Part shown: positions 8,101 to 15,091 of the stretch, piece after piece
Layout: each line of letters begins with the position of its first letter
How positions within the stretch are numbered: position 1 is the first letter of the stretch
Source of the DNA: IOR16 sp963521065
GTDB lineage: Bacteria > Bacillota > Clostridia > Peptostreptococcales > Anaerovoracaceae
DNA length: 64,000 bases
Direction: 5' to 3'
NCBI GenBank assembly: GCA_963521065.1
Contig: CAUQTI010000017.1
Span: 1 to 64,000, forward strand
The notes under the pieces: model-generated
Told to the model about the DNA's origin: nothing
The model's input: the letters and a program-made list of their open reading frames with translations, nothing else
The model's database searches: none
Translations under genes and position numbers: made by a program

Positions 8101-8571
8101 GCGCAGTTTTCTATATAACAGAGAATCCTCTTCCAATTCTGAAATGTAATTCTCCAGCTCTGCTGCCGTCAAATTATATTGCTTCATTTCCGTAATAAAA
8201 TCATTTACCAATTCAATAAAGGCATGTGATTTTTCCATACCGGAAAAGGCTTCAAAAGATGCCTCTTTTTCCCCGACAATCTTTGAAAACAGCATATGCC
8301 TCCCATATTTATCGATGTGCAGCCTTTTATCTCCGCCGGTTTCTTGAAGCACTCGCTCTCCAAGGCGAGACTGGGACAGCACCTCTAAATCCATAAGTCC
8401 TTCCACAGCAAGACAGGCGAAAGCATTGCGCTCCGCCTGTAATGTGAATTGATCAGGTACCATCAATAAAATATTCTCTTTTTCTCGCTTTTCCTTTAGA
8501 CTTTCCCCTATCTTTTCAAATAAAAAGCGATCCTTATCTAAGCTCTCTCTTCCGTAATACACTCGCAGCAT
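5140..8571 (-). CDS. addB: AddB-type helicase-exonuclease subunit (Fe-S nuclease), Walker A lost
   Basis: This is the B subunit of the AddAB double-strand-break resection complex, 1143 residues. The C-terminal RecB-type nuclease domain is intact: GKIDRVD (about 967) and IIDYKSG (about 983) hold the PD-(D/E)xK residues. The four Fe-S cysteines appear as one in FSRCPF (about 819) plus the terminal CDYCQFKGIC cluster, then CQYEK. At the N-terminus the expected GxxGxGK(S/T) loop is replaced by YYGRESLDKDRF, so ATP binding here is probably lost, as in RexB-type relatives. AGGGAG precedes the ATG. The usual neighbour addA is not next to it, nor anywhere in this window. Confidence 0.9.
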   Translation of the reverse strand: MLRVYYGRESLDKDRFLFEKIGESLKEKREKENILLMVPDQFTLQAERNAFACLAVEGLMDLEVLSQSRLGERVLQETGGDKRLHIDKYGRHMLFSKIVGEKEASFEAFSGMEKSHAFIELVNDFITEMKQYNLTAAELENYISELEEDSLLYRKLRDIQKIYISYEEALDGNYNDTEDNMTLYARKIRESTWIKNSEIWVYGFDSFTPKSLKIIESFMLQSRNVAFVLTDCKEETRDRDLFDLSKTVVRRLEALAAENRCPFELLEIPELYRIEEKEEGQFLNEKKMKELVYMEQELFSYPQKQYTKEGNAISFCACANFYAEAETAAAQIISLVRENELRFRDIAVICNDIEERASVLQRVFEQYEIPFFLDRKRRILHNPAIRLILSLLVLAEGNYRFDDVFECIKTGLFFSADLQSVEIEDLENYSIQYKIRGGRWKNEFQYGQKEWGEEKLSTLNEMRAVFCSEIEQFRSDFKKAENVEKQTAVLYQFLNDVLGLPFKLEKLQKELMERMDYEYAEEMAQVWAVVLGMLDQLVQLLGGESLSIQDYGALLRSGFEAVEIGLLPPTADQVLVGTMQRTRTGKIKALFVMGANEGVLPSAQNEKALLNEDEKAILTKRGIEICRDDLLRVQEEKLAIYKTLSKPTDFLWMSYTVSDIEGKEKKPSMIFEKLHELFFNHTIQKDIQNRDDFMPKIQRIKSTANYLTEALREASDGKELKKQWKFVYNWFLKQAEEESEVKLPGIISALQAGLLYENRTEKMKRDLVEALYKKDGWKDFLLSPSRLERFSRCPFAHYVQYGLRPAERRIFEIAGRETGDAYHECLMRFSQQLTLEGVAINAESSPWMTLSKGECTEQITLLMQEIAKEYREGVFAQGEEENYRLERMSSVCSDAAWALVSHVQNGRIREVYFEAEFGQGKEKIFPPIRVEAQGKTVRIEGKIDRVDILSGETDFIKIIDYKSGKERFDMEEAKKGWRLQLMLYLEAAMGGFEREKAKPAGVFYFEIAEPMLDASGFSVEEYMQILNEKLARTFKLDGVLLDDPKVIENIGGDFSGISDIIPVRKKKDGTFSGTSEGKLLGETEFEEFRQEMQHTIEHLCKELVDGKLDIQPKKTKTATACDYCQFKGICHFDPVFKGCQYEK

Positions 8572-8662
8572 GAAGCTCCCTCTTTCTCTCTTGATTTATG
8601 ATCCGCATACAACTCACTGCGTTTCTTTTATCTTACTTTTTTTGAAGGAGTTTGACAATGCC

Positions 8663-9595
8663 TTATTCTGAAAAGAGTGCTGTAGATAAATAGCGTTCGC
8701 CGGTATCCGGAAGAAGAACAACAATCAGTTTTCCTTTGTTTTCCGGTCGTTTTGCAAGCTCTGTTGCAGCAACTACCGCAGCCCCGGAGGAAATACCAAC
8801 CAAAAGTCCTTCCGTATGCGCAATCTCTTTTCCTACTTTGAACGCCGCTTCATCCGCTACTGTGATTACTTCATCGTAAATGTCAGTATCCAGTGTATCC
8901 GGAACGAAACCTGCGCCGATTCCTTGAATTTTGTGCGGACCGCCTTTTCCCTGCGAAAGGACTGGTGAAGATGCCGGTTCTACCGCAACTACCTTCACTT
9001 CAGGATTTTTCTCCTTTAAATATGCTCCTGCGCCGGAAACGGTACCGCCGGTTCCAACTCCGGAAACAAAAATATCTACTTTTCCGTCTGTATCATTCCA
9101 AATTTCAGGTCCGGTCGTCGCCTTATGAATCGCAGGATTTGCCGGATTCTCAAACTGGCTTGGCAAAAATGCATTTGGCGTGGATTCTACTAATTCCTTC
9201 GCCTTTTCAATTGCGCCCTTCATTCCTTTTGTTCCATCTGTCAATACAATTTCTGCGCCGTACGCTTTCAATAGATTTCTGCGTTCAATGCTCATCGTCT
9301 CCGGCATAGTTAAAATAATCTTGTAACCTCTTGCGGCTGCAACAGATGCCAGACCGATTCCTGTATTTCCACTGGTCGGCTCGATAATAACAGAGCCGGC
9401 TTTGAGCAATCCGCGCTTCTCTGCATCGTCAATCATCGCTTTTCCTACACGGTCTTTTACACTCCCTGCCGGATTAAAATATTCTAACTTTGCAGCCAGC
9501 GTTGCTTCCAGGCCATGCTTATTTTCATAATTTGATAACTCCAAAAGCGGCGTATTTCCGATTAAATCTGTTAAACTCTTTGCAATCTTACTCAT
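8663..9595 (-). CDS. cysK: Cysteine synthase A (O-acetylserine sulfhydrylase)
   Basis: A PLP enzyme making L-cysteine from O-acetylserine and sulfide in the cytosol, about 310 residues. The motif NPAGSVKDR contains the PLP lysine (about 45). PTSGNTGIGLA (about 70) is the substrate/asparagine loop, and GTGGTVSGAG binds the PLP phosphate. The ATG at 9595 is supported by GGAGG eight bases upstream. A consensus promoter precedes it. It is divergent from an Rrf2-family regulator, which matches the known pairing of cysK with CymR-type regulators in Firmicutes. Sulfur-dependent repression is therefore a reasonable inference. Confidence 0.95.
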   Translation of the reverse strand: MSKIAKSLTDLIGNTPLLELSNYENKHGLEATLAAKLEYFNPAGSVKDRVGKAMIDDAEKRGLLKAGSVIIEPTSGNTGIGLASVAAARGYKIILTMPETMSIERRNLLKAYGAEIVLTDGTKGMKGAIEKAKELVESTPNAFLPSQFENPANPAIHKATTGPEIWNDTDGKVDIFVSGVGTGGTVSGAGAYLKEKNPEVKVVAVEPASSPVLSQGKGGPHKIQGIGAGFVPDTLDTDIYDEVITVADEAAFKVGKEIAHTEGLLVGISSGAAVVAATELAKRPENKGKLIVVLLPDTGERYLSTALFSE

Positions 9596-9652
9596 TTCCG
9601 TCCTCCATTCTGTGCTTTCTCGCACACATTTATATTTACCTATATTTCATAC

Positions 9653-9778
9653 ATGTTTAATATGTTTTCATTATATGCACTTTTTTCTTTCTTGTCAACC
9701 TTTTTTCATAAATTTTCTATATAATTATTACATATATGTTTACTATACATTGACATTCCTTTTGTTCTTTTATATAAT
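9653..9778. promoter_or_regulatory. Divergent cysK/rrf2 promoter region with repeated 12-mer
   Basis: The cysK promoter (minus) is TTGACA (9698-9693), 17 bp, TATAAT (9675-9670). The rrf2 promoter (plus) is TTGACA (9750-9755), 17 bp, TATAAT (9773-9778). A 12-mer of the form ATGTTTA(A/C)TAT(G/A) occurs at 9653-9664 and 9736-9747. One copy is downstream of each side's RNA polymerase site or just upstream of the -35, so they are candidate Rrf2/CymR sites. Confidence 0.7.
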
Positions 9779-9822
9779 AAGGTAAGATTTTATTCCTGTC
9801 CCACCCCACATAGGAGGAAACT

Positions 9823-10269
9823 ATGCGAATTTCAGCAAAAAGCCGCTATGCTTTGGCTGCGCTTACTTATATGGCACAAATTCACGCCAACGACGAAACC
9901 GTTACCCTTATCAAAATTTCTGAGGCACTTGGAATTTCCAAGCTTTATCTGGAACAGGCCTTTTCTCAGCTTAGGCAGGCTGACCTTGTCAGCTCTATCA
10001 AAGGGCCGCAGGGTGGTTATCTTTTAAGTCGGGCTCCCGAAGAAATTACAGTCTATCAAATTTTTTCAGCAATCGAAGCCTCCTTGTTTCAGGCTGCGGA
10101 ACAGACGGTACGGGAGAAAGCTCCCTTTTTAGATAAAGCAATGGAAACGCGTGTTTTCTCCATACTGGACGAAGCGATCGCAAAAACCTTGAAAAGCATT
10201 ACCTTAACGGATTTAATCGAGGAGGAAGCGCGCCACAACCAAGAGTCCGCCTATATGTTCTTTATTTAA
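9823..10269 (+). CDS. Rrf2-family transcriptional regulator (CymR-like)
   Basis: A 148-residue Rrf2 winged-helix regulator. The N-terminus MRISAKSRYALAALTYMA and the recognition helix region ISEALGISKLYLEQAFSQLRQADLV are family hallmarks. GPQGGYLLSRAPEEITVYQI is the wing. It lacks the three Fe-S-ligating cysteines of IscR/NsrR, which fits the cysteine-metabolism regulator CymR; CymR works in complex with CysK. The gene is divergent from cysK and is followed 29 bases later by a merR-type gene on the same strand. AGGAGG lies just upstream of the ATG. The identification as CymR rests on context and motif absence, not on a search. Confidence 0.85.
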   Translation: MRISAKSRYALAALTYMAQIHANDETVTLIKISEALGISKLYLEQAFSQLRQADLVSSIKGPQGGYLLSRAPEEITVYQIFSAIEASLFQAAEQTVREKAPFLDKAMETRVFSILDEAIAKTLKSITLTDLIEEEARHNQESAYMFFI

Positions 10270-10298
10270 AAGAGCCGCTGGCACTTAGGAGGGAAATT

Positions 10299-11090
10299 AT
10301 GGAGCTTAGTATCGGTAAGGTTTCAAAATTGTTCGGGATATCACCGGAAACACTTCGCTATTATGAAATGGAAGGGTTTCTATTTCCGAAAAGAAACCCC
10401 TTAAATGGATATCGCGAGTATACCTTTGAAGATATTTTTTTGCTTACCGATCTTTTATTTTACCGCGACATCGGAATCCCAATCAAGGATATTCACGAGA
10501 TATTCAACGGCATGAAGGCCTCTGAAATTACAGGCTTAATCAGTGAAAAGAAAATAAAGATTCAGGAAAAAATCGAACATTACAAGAGCTTTCTCGTCAA
10601 ACTGGAAAACTGGGAGGCACTGCACACGGAGTCTCTTCAATTCTACGAAAAGTATGATATACGACCCATGCCGGCAGCACTTTATAAAACCAATTCCTAT
10701 GACCGTTATGCCGACAGCCTCTTTTCTTTCCAAAAAGCATTGCGCCCAAATCAAAGCTTGGATTTTTTTCTTACTTTCTCCTTTTATTGCAATTTAAGAG
10801 AAGCTAAGCCGCTAAAAATAAAGCGCTACATTGTTTTAGATAAGAGTGTTTCTCAAAATTTGAATTTTGACTTTTCAGGAAAGGATATTGCCGAAGAGAA
10901 AGCAGAACGCTGCTTATTTACCGTTTTAAAGTATAAAAGCAATGTGGATGAAATGCTAAAACCTTTACTCGACTATGCAGACTGCCACCACTTCACACTA
11001 ACCGGTGACATCTATGCAAGGCAAAGCATTAGTGAGTATGAGTCAGAACACTGTACGGAATACTATCGCGTGTATGCGGTTCTAAAATAA
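10299..11090 (+). CDS. MerR-family transcriptional regulator
   Basis: A 263-residue MerR regulator. The N-terminal helix-turn-helix and wing are SIGKVSKLFGISPETLRYYE and GYREYTFEDI (to about residue 50). A coiled-coil dimer helix follows (about 75-115). The C-terminal half (about 120-263) is a large ligand-binding domain that I cannot assign to a known effector class. AGGAGG precedes the ATG. It is 29 bases after the Rrf2 gene, so the two may be co-transcribed. A MerR-type operator promoter lies 1.1 kb downstream at 12184-12214, before the MATE exporter, and is a plausible target. Confidence 0.88.
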   Translation: MELSIGKVSKLFGISPETLRYYEMEGFLFPKRNPLNGYREYTFEDIFLLTDLLFYRDIGIPIKDIHEIFNGMKASEITGLISEKKIKIQEKIEHYKSFLVKLENWEALHTESLQFYEKYDIRPMPAALYKTNSYDRYADSLFSFQKALRPNQSLDFFLTFSFYCNLREAKPLKIKRYIVLDKSVSQNLNFDFSGKDIAEEKAERCLFTVLKYKSNVDEMLKPLLDYADCHHFTLTGDIYARQSISEYESEHCTEYYRVYAVLK

Positions 11091-11108
11091 CAGATGGAAA
11101 TCCTACTT

Positions 11109-11156
11109 TAAAAGATCTTTCTCGTCTCTGAAAGGATATAAGAAAGATTTTTTTAT
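11109..11156. terminator. Probable bidirectional terminator between merR and crcB
   Basis: AAAAGATCTTTCT pairs with AGAAAGATTTTTT across about 20 bases, ending in T-runs on +. It lies between convergent genes. The stem is AT-rich, so the call is moderate. Confidence 0.5.
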
Positions 11157-11171
11157 ACCGCTTAATAAATT

Positions 11172-11534
11172 TCATCTCAAAAGAAAGTGCACAATACCCA
11201 GCCCGGCAAAATAATTTGCGACTCCTGAGCAAAGGCTAATCGCGACATATAAAACCGCACTTTTTTGTCTATTCTTTTCACAGAGCCTGACACTCTCATA
11301 CATAAACGAGGAAAAGGTCGTATACCCGCCCAAGAATCCATCCCCAAACAGGAGATAGCTATTTGCACTTAAATTCAGCCCGTTTACTACTCCTAGAAGA
11401 AACGCTCCTAATGCATTGATTATAAAGGTGGCAATCGGAAATGCACTTCCAAATTTTTTAGACAGAAAGCTCCCCATTCCAAGCCTTACCACGCTCCCCA
11501 TAGCTCCTCCTACTCCAACGAGAATAAAATACAT
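11172..11534 (-). CDS. crcB: Fluoride exporter CrcB/Fluc, subunit 1
   Basis: A small four-helix membrane protein (120 residues) that expels fluoride as a dual-topology dimer. Motifs visible are GGAMGSVVRL near the N-terminus, NALGAFLLG, then GFLGGYTTFSSF, the Phe-box/Na+-binding segment with the conserved TTFS. The start is ATG at 11534, only 2 bases after the stop of the second crcB, with GGGGGCGGTAAGG upstream. Paired crcB genes in Firmicutes usually form heterodimers with opposite orientation. Both lie behind a fluoride riboswitch. Confidence 0.93.
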   Translation of the reverse strand: MYFILVGVGGAMGSVVRLGMGSFLSKKFGSAFPIATFIINALGAFLLGVVNGLNLSANSYLLFGDGFLGGYTTFSSFMYESVRLCEKNRQKSAVLYVAISLCSGVANYFAGLGIVHFLLR

Positions 11535-11536
11535 CC

Positions 11537-11968
11537 TTACCGCCCCCTTTCTTTTTTTCTTTTTATAGAATTTATTTTCTTTGCACTCAGACCTCCAAGC
11601 AATCCCGCTGCGAATCCCAATACGGCTGAAAACAGCATATAAACACTTGCTGAAAAAACCGTTCCCGATTGCAGAAGGAGTGCAGTCTCTTTGCATAAGG
11701 TAGAAAAAGTCGTGAAGCCGCCCAAGAATCCTGCTGTAACTCCAACTCGCAGTTCTTCGCTCTTGTTTTGGCTTTCAAATGCCAGTTCCATGATAAATAC
11801 CATTAAAAAAGCACCGATTCCGTTTATTAGAAAAAGATTACTCGGAAGCAACTCATTTGAATAGGGAATTGTTATTTGCGCGATTCCATATCGAGACACC
11901 GCCCCTGCAAAGCCACCACAGCCTGTATACATATACTTTTTCAAAAAAGACCTCTTTCCCGCCTGCAA
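11537..11968 (-). CDS. crcB: Fluoride exporter CrcB/Fluc, subunit 2
   Basis: The first gene of the fluoride operon, 143 residues with four hydrophobic helices. GGFAGAVSRYG, NGIGAFLM and GFLGGFTTFSTL match the Fluc family. A C-terminal Lys/Arg-rich tail (KKINSIKRKKERGR) probably stays in the cytosol and sets topology. The start is TTG at 11968 with TTAGGA upstream; an ATG 12 codons in has a poorer RBS. The gene follows the riboswitch at 12050-12108 by about 80 bases and is followed by its partner after 2 bases. Confidence 0.92.
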   Translation of the reverse strand: MQAGKRSFLKKYMYTGCGGFAGAVSRYGIAQITIPYSNELLPSNLFLINGIGAFLMVFIMELAFESQNKSEELRVGVTAGFLGGFTTFSTLCKETALLLQSGTVFSASVYMLFSAVLGFAAGLLGGLSAKKINSIKRKKERGR

Positions 11969-12021
11969 TCAATCCTAAGTTATATTAGATGCCTCATTCA
12001 CCGCAGCGATTTCTCAAAAAT

Positions 12022-12063
12022 AAAAAAGCCGACAAGTTCTGTAATATTACAGAAGTCATCAGC
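12022..12063 (-). terminator. Riboswitch-controlled terminator of the crcB operon
   Basis: On the minus strand GCTGATGACTTCTGTAA pairs with TTACAGAACTTGTCGGC (12063-12028; one mismatch, three G-U), followed by TTTTTT. The 5' arm includes the aptamer's 3' strand GCTGATGACTTCTG, so the terminator and the fluoride-bound aptamer exclude each other. Confidence 0.85.
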
Positions 12064-12108
12064 ATTAAATGCAGTTTGGCCTACACCGGGGAGTACCTCA
12101 TTCCCTCT
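12050..12108 (-). promoter_or_regulatory. Fluoride riboswitch (crcB motif)
   Basis: The minus strand reads GGGAATGAGG, TACTCCCC, then CCAAACTGC and GCTGATGACTTCTG. This follows the conserved crcB-motif order, GG-ATGAGG then CC-AACTGC then GCTGATG-C-TCT, known from the fluoride aptamer, with an 8-base linker variation. It precedes two crcB genes. Fluoride binding would hold the 3' strand away from the terminator at 12028-12063 and switch expression on. Confidence 0.9.
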
Positions 12109-12183
12109 TTTAATATCATAGCGCATTATTTATGAAAAAGCGAGACCTGTTTTTCTATTTTAGATAAAAAGATTATTTTTTTC

Positions 12184-12214
12184 TTGACTCTATAGTTACT
12201 ACAGGGTTTATTCT
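12184..12214 (+). promoter_or_regulatory. MerR-type promoter/operator of the MATE gene
   Basis: TTGACT (12184-12189) and TATTCT (12209-12214) are separated by 19 bp, the stretched spacing typical of MerR-activated promoters. The dyad ACTCTATAG-TTA-CTACAGGGT (12187-12207) fills the spacer, with 7 of 9 positions symmetric. MerR activators untwist such spacers to switch on transcription. Confidence 0.75.
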
Positions 12215-12276
12215 TATAATAGTAAAACTATTATAAGGCATATATTTTATATCACGACTAGAACGGAGGTCTTATC

Positions 12277-13650
12277 ATGGAAACAGCTGCTTTTACCAAA
12301 CGGCAGACTTACCCCGAATTTTTAAGATTTTTACTGCCTTCTGTGGTCAGTATGATCACCCTGTCCTTTTACACTACCGTAGACGGATTTTTCGTATCTC
12401 GCTTTGTCGGTGCCAATGCACTCGCTGCGATTAACATTGTTGTTCCTCTCACCTGCGTCTTTTACGGTATCTCTCTGATGCTTGCTTCCGGCGCCGGCGC
12501 TTTTATTGCAATGAAGCTGGGAGAACAGAAAAAAAAGGAAGCCGATGCACTCTTTAGCTTTACGGTCCTCGCTTTGCTTCTGATCGGACTTGCAATGACG
12601 CTTTTGTGCATTCTCTTTTTAAATCCAATTTTAAGGCTTTTGGGCGCAACGGATTTATTGATGCCTTATGCTTCAACGTACGGCTTTCTAACGGCAATTA
12701 TGACCATTCCCATGATGTTCAAGCTATTTCTTGAACACTTTGCCCGTATTGATGGAAACCCCTCGCTGGCCTTTTTTATGTCTACCTCTGGATTGATTTT
12801 AAACATCATTTTTGACTATGTATTTATTGTTCCGATGCAGCTTGGTATCTTTGGCGCAGCACTCGGAACACTTTTATCCATTTTCTTGTCTGGCATGGTT
12901 GGCGTCCTGTATTTTTTTAGCAGACGTTCAAATCTTTCTTTTACAAAACCGCTTGTAGACGGACTCTTTTTCATCCGCTCATGCATTAATGGAAGCTCCC
13001 AGATGATGATTGAATTATCCACTGGTATCATTACGTTTCTGTTCAATATCGGTATTTTAAAATACCAGGGAGAAACCGGAATTGCAGCCGTATCCATTAT
13101 CATGTTTGTCTACTACTTTCTTGTAGCAATTTACATGGGCCTTTCTGTCGGTGCTTCCCCCATTATCAGCTACAGCTACGGGGCTAAGAATGCATGGCGC
13201 ACGAGGCTGGTGCTTCGCCATTCCTACATCAGTCTAGCTTGGTTGTCAGCTCTGATCTTTCTTTTTGCACTTACCGGAAAATCTTTTATGATTCAAATTT
13301 TTACAGAAGATGCTGCTGTCATCCAAGTTGCAGAATATGGAATGCTCCTGTTCTCTTGGTGCTTCCTCTTCACAGGCATCAACATCTTTATTTCGACCTT
13401 ATTTACCGCAATTGGTAACGGGCGGATTGCCGGAATCTTGTCTTTATTCCGCTGCCTAATCTTCGCGGCCTCCGCAATTCTGCTCCTTCCAAAATGGATG
13501 GGTGAAGCAGGTATTTGGCTTGCAGTCCCTGCTGCCGAATTTCTCACCTTGTTTTTATCTGCTTATTATTATAAACGATACCATCATACTATGTTTCCAG
13601 AAACGGCAGAGTCCGATTTACAAGAGCAAGCCTCTGCAATGCATCCATAA
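12277..13650 (+). CDS. MATE-family multidrug efflux transporter
   Basis: A 457-residue inner-membrane Na+- or H+-driven exporter with twelve predicted hydrophobic segments in two similar halves. The first half has TTVDGFFVSRFVGANALAAI and GAGAFIAMKLGEQKKKEA, and the second GLSVGASPIISYSYGAKN; both are MatE signatures. ACGGAGG precedes the ATG. Substrates are typically cationic drugs or dyes and cannot be assigned here. The 19-bp-spacer promoter with a MerR dyad directly upstream suggests drug-induced expression, perhaps by the MerR protein at 10299-11090. Confidence 0.93.
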   Translation: METAAFTKRQTYPEFLRFLLPSVVSMITLSFYTTVDGFFVSRFVGANALAAINIVVPLTCVFYGISLMLASGAGAFIAMKLGEQKKKEADALFSFTVLALLLIGLAMTLLCILFLNPILRLLGATDLLMPYASTYGFLTAIMTIPMMFKLFLEHFARIDGNPSLAFFMSTSGLILNIIFDYVFIVPMQLGIFGAALGTLLSIFLSGMVGVLYFFSRRSNLSFTKPLVDGLFFIRSCINGSSQMMIELSTGIITFLFNIGILKYQGETGIAAVSIIMFVYYFLVAIYMGLSVGASPIISYSYGAKNAWRTRLVLRHSYISLAWLSALIFLFALTGKSFMIQIFTEDAAVIQVAEYGMLLFSWCFLFTGINIFISTLFTAIGNGRIAGILSLFRCLIFAASAILLLPKWMGEAGIWLAVPAAEFLTLFLSAYYYKRYHHTMFPETAESDLQEQASAMHP

Positions 13651-13706
13651 GAGCTTCTTCCTTTAAAAGCGCGTGTAAAATAAAAAATGTTATTTCCAAA
13701 AAAGGA

Positions 13707-13757
13707 TTGACATTTTGTATTTATATTAATATATTAGTATATACTAATATATTAATA
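13707..13757 (+). promoter_or_regulatory. Promoter with perfect 34-bp palindrome (ArsR-type operator)
   Basis: TTGACA (13707-13712), 17 bp and TATATT (13730-13735) form the promoter. A perfect palindrome of 34 bp (13724-13757) is centred at 13740/13741; its inner half is AGTATATACT. It covers the -10 box and ends just before the RBS. ArsR/SmtB repressors bind AT-rich dyads of this kind, and the operon ends with an arsR-type gene. Confidence 0.85.
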
Positions 13758-13768
13758 AGGAGTATGTT

Positions 13769-13966
13769 ATGGCAAGAAAAACAGCATATATTTCAACTCA
13801 ATGTGTCGCGTGCGGTGCCTGCTTAAAGGTCTGTCCGCTCCATGCGATTTCCATTTTTAGGGGAAGCAGAGCTTCCATTGATTCTTCAAAATGTGTCGGC
13901 TGCGGCAAATGTCAAAAGACTTGCCCCGCTTCGGTCATTCAACTGATTGAAAGGAGTGAAGTATAA
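13769..13966 (+). CDS. Small 2[4Fe-4S] ferredoxin
   Basis: A 65-residue ferredoxin with two cluster motifs: CVACGACLKVCPLHAI (about 13-28) and CVGCGKCQKTCPASVI (about 42-57). Each supplies three cysteines plus one to the opposite cluster. It is a cytosolic one-electron carrier. AAGGAG precedes the ATG. The stop codon abuts the start of the next gene, a membrane Fe-S protein, so the two are probably translationally coupled and electronically connected. Expression is likely controlled by the palindromic operator at 13724-13757. Confidence 0.92.
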   Translation: MARKTAYISTQCVACGACLKVCPLHAISIFRGSRASIDSSKCVGCGKCQKTCPASVIQLIERSEV

Positions 13967-14581
13967 ATGTCGCAGAAAAAACACTGGTATGATTTTCTGT
14001 GGATTGCAACCGCAGTATATCTGCTGTTAGGCTTTTTCAATATTATTTTTGCGTGGCTCGGCATTCTATGTTTTGCACTTCCCCTCCTGTTCGCATTGAT
14101 TGGCGGCAACAAGCATTACTGCAATCGCTACTGCGGAAGAGGTCAACTTTTTGAACTTTTGGGAAATCGCTTTGGCTTATCCGCTCATCGCACAATCCCT
14201 GCGTGGCTTCGCTCAAAATGGTTTCGATACGGGTTTCTTCTCTTTTTTCTCACGATGTTTGTGAATATGCTCTTTTCAACTTACCTCGTATTTTCCGATG
14301 TTCGTGAGCTAAGAGAAGTTGTCACCTTGTTTTGGACGTTTAAACTTCCTTGGGAATGGACGAATGTTTCTATTGTTTCCCCCTGGATTGCACAGTTTTC
14401 CTTTGGCTTTTACAGCCTAATGCTTACCTCTTCCTTATTGGGGCTGATTACTATGGCCTTATACAAACCCCGCTCATGGTGTGTTTATTGCCCAATGGGA
14501 ACTATGACGCAAGGAATCTGTCAGCTAAAGCAGAAAAGCGCCCACAACGAAATATCTGCCCCCTCACAATCTGATTTGTAA
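13967..14581 (+). CDS. Membrane protein with CxxxC and CxxCP (NapH/YccM-like Fe-S) motifs
   Basis: The protein has 204 residues and four or more hydrophobic segments (about 12-45, 84-106, 140-158). Two cysteine clusters lie on the cytosolic side: HYCNRYCGRG (about 48-57) and WCVYCPMGT (about 172-180). CxxxCGRG and CxxCPMG motifs occur in membrane Fe-S electron-transfer proteins such as NapH, NosR and RdxA-like proteins, which pass electrons between ferredoxin-like partners and the membrane. It starts immediately after the ferredoxin stop and is followed by an arsR gene. What it reduces, and which signal controls it, cannot be read from the sequence. Confidence 0.75.
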   Translation: MSQKKHWYDFLWIATAVYLLLGFFNIIFAWLGILCFALPLLFALIGGNKHYCNRYCGRGQLFELLGNRFGLSAHRTIPAWLRSKWFRYGFLLFFLTMFVNMLFSTYLVFSDVRELREVVTLFWTFKLPWEWTNVSIVSPWIAQFSFGFYSLMLTSSLLGLITMALYKPRSWCVYCPMGTMTQGICQLKQKSAHNEISAPSQSDL

Positions 14582-14614
14582 CACAGTGGGCCTACATGAA
14601 GAAAGGAATAAAAA

Positions 14615-14971
14615 ATGGATGACTTAAAAGACAAAAAACAAAATACAGAAGAAGAGAGCAACCCTAAAACAGCGCAGGAAATCTTAATGACAGAGGAAAA
14701 TCTGTCTCGTGTGGCGGAGCTTCTTAAGGTTTTAGCGAATGAAAACCGACTTATGATTTTATGTGTTCTATTAAACCATTCGCTCAGTGTCAGTGAAATC
14801 GGAAGTCAAGTTTCGCATATTACACAATCCGCACTTTCACAGCACCTTTCTGTGCTGAAAGCACATCGGATTTTAAAATCAAAAAAAATCGGGCAGGCAA
14901 TGATTTACTCCATTGACGACCCTCGTATAAAGGAAATTCTTCAAGTCTTAAAAAATCATTATTGCTGTTAA
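14615..14971 (+). CDS. ArsR-family transcriptional regulator
   Basis: A 118-residue ArsR/SmtB winged-helix repressor: LLKVLANENRLMILCVLL, then the recognition helix in ITQSALSQHLSVLKAHRIL, then the wing KKIGQAMIYSIDD. The classical ELCVCDL metal site is absent. Cysteines are limited to LCVLL and the C-terminal YCC, so it may sense a thiol, persulfide or redox cue, as SqrR/BigR-type members do; this is an inference. The N-terminal 25 residues are acidic/basic and disordered. It closes the ferredoxin operon and probably represses it through the 34-bp palindrome. Confidence 0.88.
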   Translation: MDDLKDKKQNTEEESNPKTAQEILMTEENLSRVAELLKVLANENRLMILCVLLNHSLSVSEIGSQVSHITQSALSQHLSVLKAHRILKSKKIGQAMIYSIDDPRIKEILQVLKNHYCC

Positions 14972-15044
14972 GAGCTCGATTTCTCCAGTTCATTTATTTT
15001 TATTTGCTGTACTTTCTTAAATCCGCTTCCACAGTCCCGTCCCT

Positions 15045-15091
15045 TGTACCCATTTTTTTCGTTTACCCATGAAAAAAATGGGTACATTTTT
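15045..15091 (+). terminator. Terminator of the ferredoxin-arsR operon
   Basis: Perfect 16-bp arms 15045-15060 and 15071-15086 (TGTACCCATTTTTTTC) enclose a 10-base loop, followed by TTTTTC. The remaining stretch to 15399 shows no gene that I can support. It contains the chemoreceptor RBS AAAGGAGA and probably its promoter. Confidence 0.8.
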
